DNA of 34,795 nt from an uncultured Caulobacterales bacterium (GTDB taxonomy: Bacteria; Pseudomonadota; Alphaproteobacteria; Caulobacterales; Maricaulaceae), in the NCBI GenBank assembly GCA_937924355.1, contig CALDSY010000155.1, forward strand, positions 1 through 34,795, read 5' to 3'. How positions within the stretch are numbered: position 1 is the first letter of the stretch; each line of letters begins with the position of its first letter. Positions 32,219-34,795 of this stretch are shown one piece after another. The notes under the pieces were generated by a model, which worked only from the letters and a program-made list of their open reading frames with translations, ran no database searches and was not told the DNA's origin. Both the position numbers and the translations under genes were made by a program.

Positions 32219-33249
32219 CAGGCTTTCCAAAATCCCATTATATCACGCACATCGGAGACGATAGGGTCAGCGATGGCTGCTGCCGCTTCGGCGCCTTTGG
32301 CCAAAATGCGGTCAATCTCTGCGGGGTCGGCCAGGTAGCGGTTCATGGTCTCTGTAATGGGCGCGATTTTCTCGACGCATAAATCGGCGAGCGCCGGCTT
32401 GAACACTCCAAACCCTTCACCCGCGTATTGATTCAAGACGTCCTGATCAGATTTTCCAGACAGGGCCGCATAAATTCCAACCAGATTGGCAACCTCGGGG
32501 CGACCTTCCAGACCGTCCATCTCAGCCGGGATAGGTGCCGGATCGGTTTTGGCCTTGCGGATCTTCTTGGCAATCTTGTCGGCTTCGTCTGTCAGATTGA
32601 TCCGGGATAAATCGGACGGGTCAGATTTACTCATTTTGCTGGACCCATCTTTCAATGACATGACACGCGCGCCTGGACCTTTAATCAAGGGGTCGGGAAG
32701 CGGGAAAAATCCGGGCACACTAAAATCATTATTGAACTTGGCGGCAATATCCCGGGACAGTTCCAAATGTTGTTTCTGGTCTTCGCCGACCGGCACGTGG
32801 GTCGCCTTGAACGCCAGTATGTCTGCCGCCTGCAGGACCGGATAGTCATACAGCCCAACCGACATCTTCTCGGAGTTTTTGCCGGCCTTGTCCTTGAACT
32901 GGGTCATACGATTGAGCCAGCCAATGCGGGCCACGCAGTTGAAATACCAAGCCAGTTCTGAATGGGCCCGAACCTGGGACTGAGGATAGATAATGGCTTT
33001 GTCAGGATCGACACCAGCGGCCAGGAATGCCGCTGCGATATGGCGGGTTTGATCGGCCAGTTCTTTGGGGTCCTGCCAGACGGTCACAGCATGCAGATCC
33101 ACGATGCAATAGACGCAATCATGGTCATCTTGCAGATCGACAAACTTCTTTAACGCGCCCAAATAGTTCCCTAGGTGCAGGGAGCCAGAAGGCTGGACGC
33201 CGGAAAAGACCCGTTCAGGGCCGGTATATTCAACCGGTTTTTCACTCAT
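32218..33249 (-). CDS. trpS: Tryptophanyl-tRNA synthetase
   Basis: A 343-residue class I synthetase. The HIGH-like motif is SLHLGN (residues 23-28) in [17 protein letters not shown], and KMSKS is at 205-209 within [13 protein letters not shown]. It charges tRNA-Trp using ATP. Length matches bacterial TrpRS. AGAGG lies before the ATG. It lies downstream of murJ on the same strand, but a terminator separates them. Confidence 0.97.
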   Translation of the reverse strand: MSEKPVEYTGPERVFSGVQPSGSLHLGNYLGALKKFVDLQDDHDCVYCIVDLHAVTVWQDPKELADQTRHIAAAFLAAGVDPDKAIIYPQSQVRAHSELAWYFNCVARIGWLNRMTQFKDKAGKNSEKMSVGLYDYPVLQAADILAFKATHVPVGEDQKQHLELSRDIAAKFNNDFSVPGFFPLPDPLIKGPGARVMSLKDGSSKMSKSDPSDLSRINLTDEADKIAKKIRKAKTDPAPIPAEMDGLEGRPEVANLVGIYAALSGKSDQDVLNQYAGEGFGVFKPALADLCVEKIAPITETMNRYLADPAEIDRILAKGAEAAAAIADPIVSDVRDIMGFWKA

Positions 33250-33261
33250 ATTGGCCTCTAT

Positions 33262-33289
33262 AAAAAACGAGGCGCTTGTAACAGCCTCG
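33262..33289 (-). terminator. Terminator after murJ
   Basis: CGAGGC (33268-33273) and GCCTCG (33284-33289) form a 6-bp GC stem around a 10-base loop. On the minus strand it is followed by TTTTTT. It lies 16 bp past the murJ stop and upstream of trpS. Confidence 0.85.
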
Positions 33290-33304
33290 CCGTATTACTC
33301 AAGC

Positions 33305-34795
33305 CTATTCAGAGGATTTGCGGCGAAACGCGTATCTGAAGTCAGCCGTGCTAAAGGCGCGAAAGACGAAGGAGAATATGACATAGGTTAGCAAGCCAAG
33401 CCCGCAGACAACGCCAAGCCAGAAATAGTCATTGGGAATAAAGCCGTTGAGCATGGGATGGGCCCATCGAGACAAAAACCACGTTACGACGCCCATGATC
33501 ACGGCGGCGGCGAAAATTCGCGGCAGGCGCAGACGCAGGCGTTTGTCAAACCGCAAATGCCCTTTCTGGAAAAGGACCCGGGCGAGAAGAACAACATTGG
33601 TCCAACCGGCGATAGTCGTTGCCAAAGCCAGACCAAAGAAGCCTAGCGTGAAAAACATGGTGGCCCCGAAGACCAGATTGATGAGCGCTGAAATAGCCGC
33701 GAAAATCATGGGCGTCCGGGTATTTTCCCTGGCAAAAAAGGCCGGGGTTAAAACCTTGAGCAGCACGAATGCGGGTAATCCAAAAGCAAACATCTGGAGG
33801 GCCATAGAGGTTTGCTTTGTGTCGTTCGGTCCGAACATCCCCCGTTCAAACAGCCCGCCGATCAGGAATTGCGGCATGATCGCCAGCGCGACCGTTGCCG
33901 GTATTGTCAAATAGGCGGTGATTTCGATGGCCCGGTTCATGGACGACATGGCGCCGGACTCATCACCAGATCGCAAGCGCCGGGCCAAAGCCGGGAGCAG
34001 GGCTACGCCCATAGCAATGCCGATAATCCCCAGCGGGAGCTGATAGAGGCGGTCTGAGTAATACAGCCAACTGGGCGCGCCTTCTTTGAGGGTAGAAATC
34101 GCGTGGCTGACCATAATATTGATATGGGTAATGCCCGCCGAGATCATACCGGGTACGCCCAATATCCAAAGGCGTTTGACCCCGGGTGTCAGCTTGGGGC
34201 GGTAAAGGGGCAGGCGAATGCCGCTGCGCTTTATACCGTAAAATAACATGCCCAGCTGCAAAAACCCCGAAACGGTCATGCCGATAGACATATAGAACCC
34301 GAGTTTTTCTAGCGGTAAATCTCCGCGCGTGGTCAGCACCAGAATTGATATTGAAACAACATTATAAAGCACGGGTACGAAGGCGGCGATGGCGAACCGG
34401 TTATGGGTGTTCAGCATGCCGGAAATCAATGCGGCCAATGACATGAGAAGCAAATATGGCATGGTAATCCGTGCATAGACGACAGCCAAATCGTAAACAG
34501 ATCGGCCACCTTCAAACTGGGCCAATTCCTTGTCGAGGCCACCACCGATCAAGTTCAGCGCCCAGGGCATGGTAATCTGAAATCCGATGACGATCAGGGC
34601 GACGAGGAAAAATAGAGCCGCTATGGCCTCGCCCGCAAATTGGGCCGCTTCCTGCTCGCCTTTATCCTTGTCGTCATTTTCGATCCGTTTTGCATAAAGC
34701 GGTATAAAAGCCGCGTTAAACGCACCTTCGGCGAACATGCGCCGGAACAAATTGGGAAGTTTGGTCGCCGTGATCAGCGCGTCATTGACCACGCT
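33305..34795 (-). CDS. murJ: Lipid II flippase MurJ (5' end outside window)
   Basis: At least 495 residues of a polytopic MATE/MVF-type membrane protein. LFRRMFAEGAFNAAFIPLYA near the start is the MurJ signature. AQFAGEAIAALFFLVALIVIG and later helices follow, with DRLYQLPLGIIGIAMGVALLP in the middle. It flips lipid II to the periplasm for peptidoglycan synthesis. The reading frame runs off the window at 34795; the first Met seen is internal, since MurJ normally has about 25 more residues before VNDAL. Terminated at 33262-33289. Confidence 0.96.
   Translation of the reverse strand, partial: SVVNDALITATKLPNLFRRMFAEGAFNAAFIPLYAKRIENDDKDKGEQEAAQFAGEAIAALFFLVALIVIGFQITMPWALNLIGGGLDKELAQFEGGRSVYDLAVVYARITMPYLLLMSLAALISGMLNTHNRFAIAAFVPVLYNVVSISILVLTTRGDLPLEKLGFYMSIGMTVSGFLQLGMLFYGIKRSGIRLPLYRPKLTPGVKRLWILGVPGMISAGITHINIMVSHAISTLKEGAPSWLYYSDRLYQLPLGIIGIAMGVALLPALARRLRSGDESGAMSSMNRAIEITAYLTIPATVALAIMPQFLIGGLFERGMFGPNDTKQTSMALQMFAFGLPAFVLLKVLTPAFFARENTRTPMIFAAISALINLVFGATMFFTLGFFGLALATTIAGWTNVVLLARVLFQKGHLRFDKRLRLRLPRIFAAAVIMGVVTWFLSRWAHPMLNGFIPNDYFWLGVVCGLGLLTYVIFSFVFRAFSTADFRYAFRRKSSE

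Noticed and set aside
1-34795. Mobile elements, tRNAs, rRNAs, CRISPR arrays, phage genes
   Set aside because: Searched by eye on both strands; no transposase, integrase, repeat-spacer array, or tRNA-like cloverleaf was found.

Overview
The window carries a stretch of alphaproteobacterial chromosome. It opens inside the 3' end of tuf (EF-Tu), runs through a complete S10-spc-alpha ribosomal protein cluster in the usual order (rpsJ to rplQ, with secY, adk and rpoA, about 0.3-15.3 kb, all + strand), and continues into about 19 kb of mixed-strand housekeeping and accessory genes. The moderate GC content, the short-LID adenylate kinase without zinc cysteines, the alpha-type Fur, and the helix-hairpin-helix tails on ribosomal proteins suggest a marine stalked or prosthecate-type alphaproteobacterium near Hyphomonadaceae, Robiginitomaculaceae or Maricaulales. 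This placement is inference, not proven here.

Region by region. 1-15.3 kb: tuf end with its terminator; rpsJ-rplC-rplD-rplW-rplB-rpsS-rplV-rpsC-rplP-rpmC-rpsQ-rplN-rplX-rplE-rpsN-rpsH-rplF-rplR-rpsE-rpmD-rplO-secY-adk, then rpsM-rpsK-rpoA-rplQ and a strong terminator. Two proteins here are unusual: L3 (339 aa) carries a C-terminal HhH domain, and L15 (418 aa) carries an HhH domain plus a DUF2853-like domain. 15.3-20.3 kb: a delta-class carbonic anhydrase-like lipoprotein, a GNAT acetyltransferase, a DUF6090-like membrane protein, a CcmI-like TPR protein, an acyl-CoA dehydrogenase-type flavoprotein and a small exported protein. 20.3-22.4 kb: a BlaI/M56 two-gene regulatory system with an operator palindrome over its promoter and a non-beta-lactam-type C-terminal domain. 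22.4-24.2 kb (- strand): a TesB-like thioesterase, bacterioferritin, and Bfd with a textbook sigma70 promoter containing a Fur box and apparently no leader. 24.3-26.9 kb: a tight three-gene set, ketopantoate reductase-like plus two tandem paralogous SAM methyltransferases. 26.9-29.8 kb (- strand): nfu-tsaB-rimI-fur-fabI, read as one operon. 29.9-31.7 kb: two tandem PDZ-M48 metalloprotease lipoproteins with a GTGA overlap. 31.8-34.8 kb (- strand): murJ (5' cut by the window edge), trpS and a PCuAC copper chaperone.

Functional threads. The first half is translation and protein export. The iron thread joins fur, bfr, bfd with its Fur site, and Nfu. The envelope thread joins M48 lipoproteins, M56/BlaI, MurJ, CcmI and PCuAC (the last two fit cytochrome c and oxidase assembly). 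I saw no tRNA, rRNA, CRISPR, IS element or integrase. No gene-free gap exceeds about 200 bases. The best candidates for something undescribed are the L15-HhH-DUF2853 fusion, the PanE-like/methyltransferase-pair operon, the M56 protein with an uncharacterised exported domain, and a transcription terminator embedded in the coding end of the convergent thioesterase gene.
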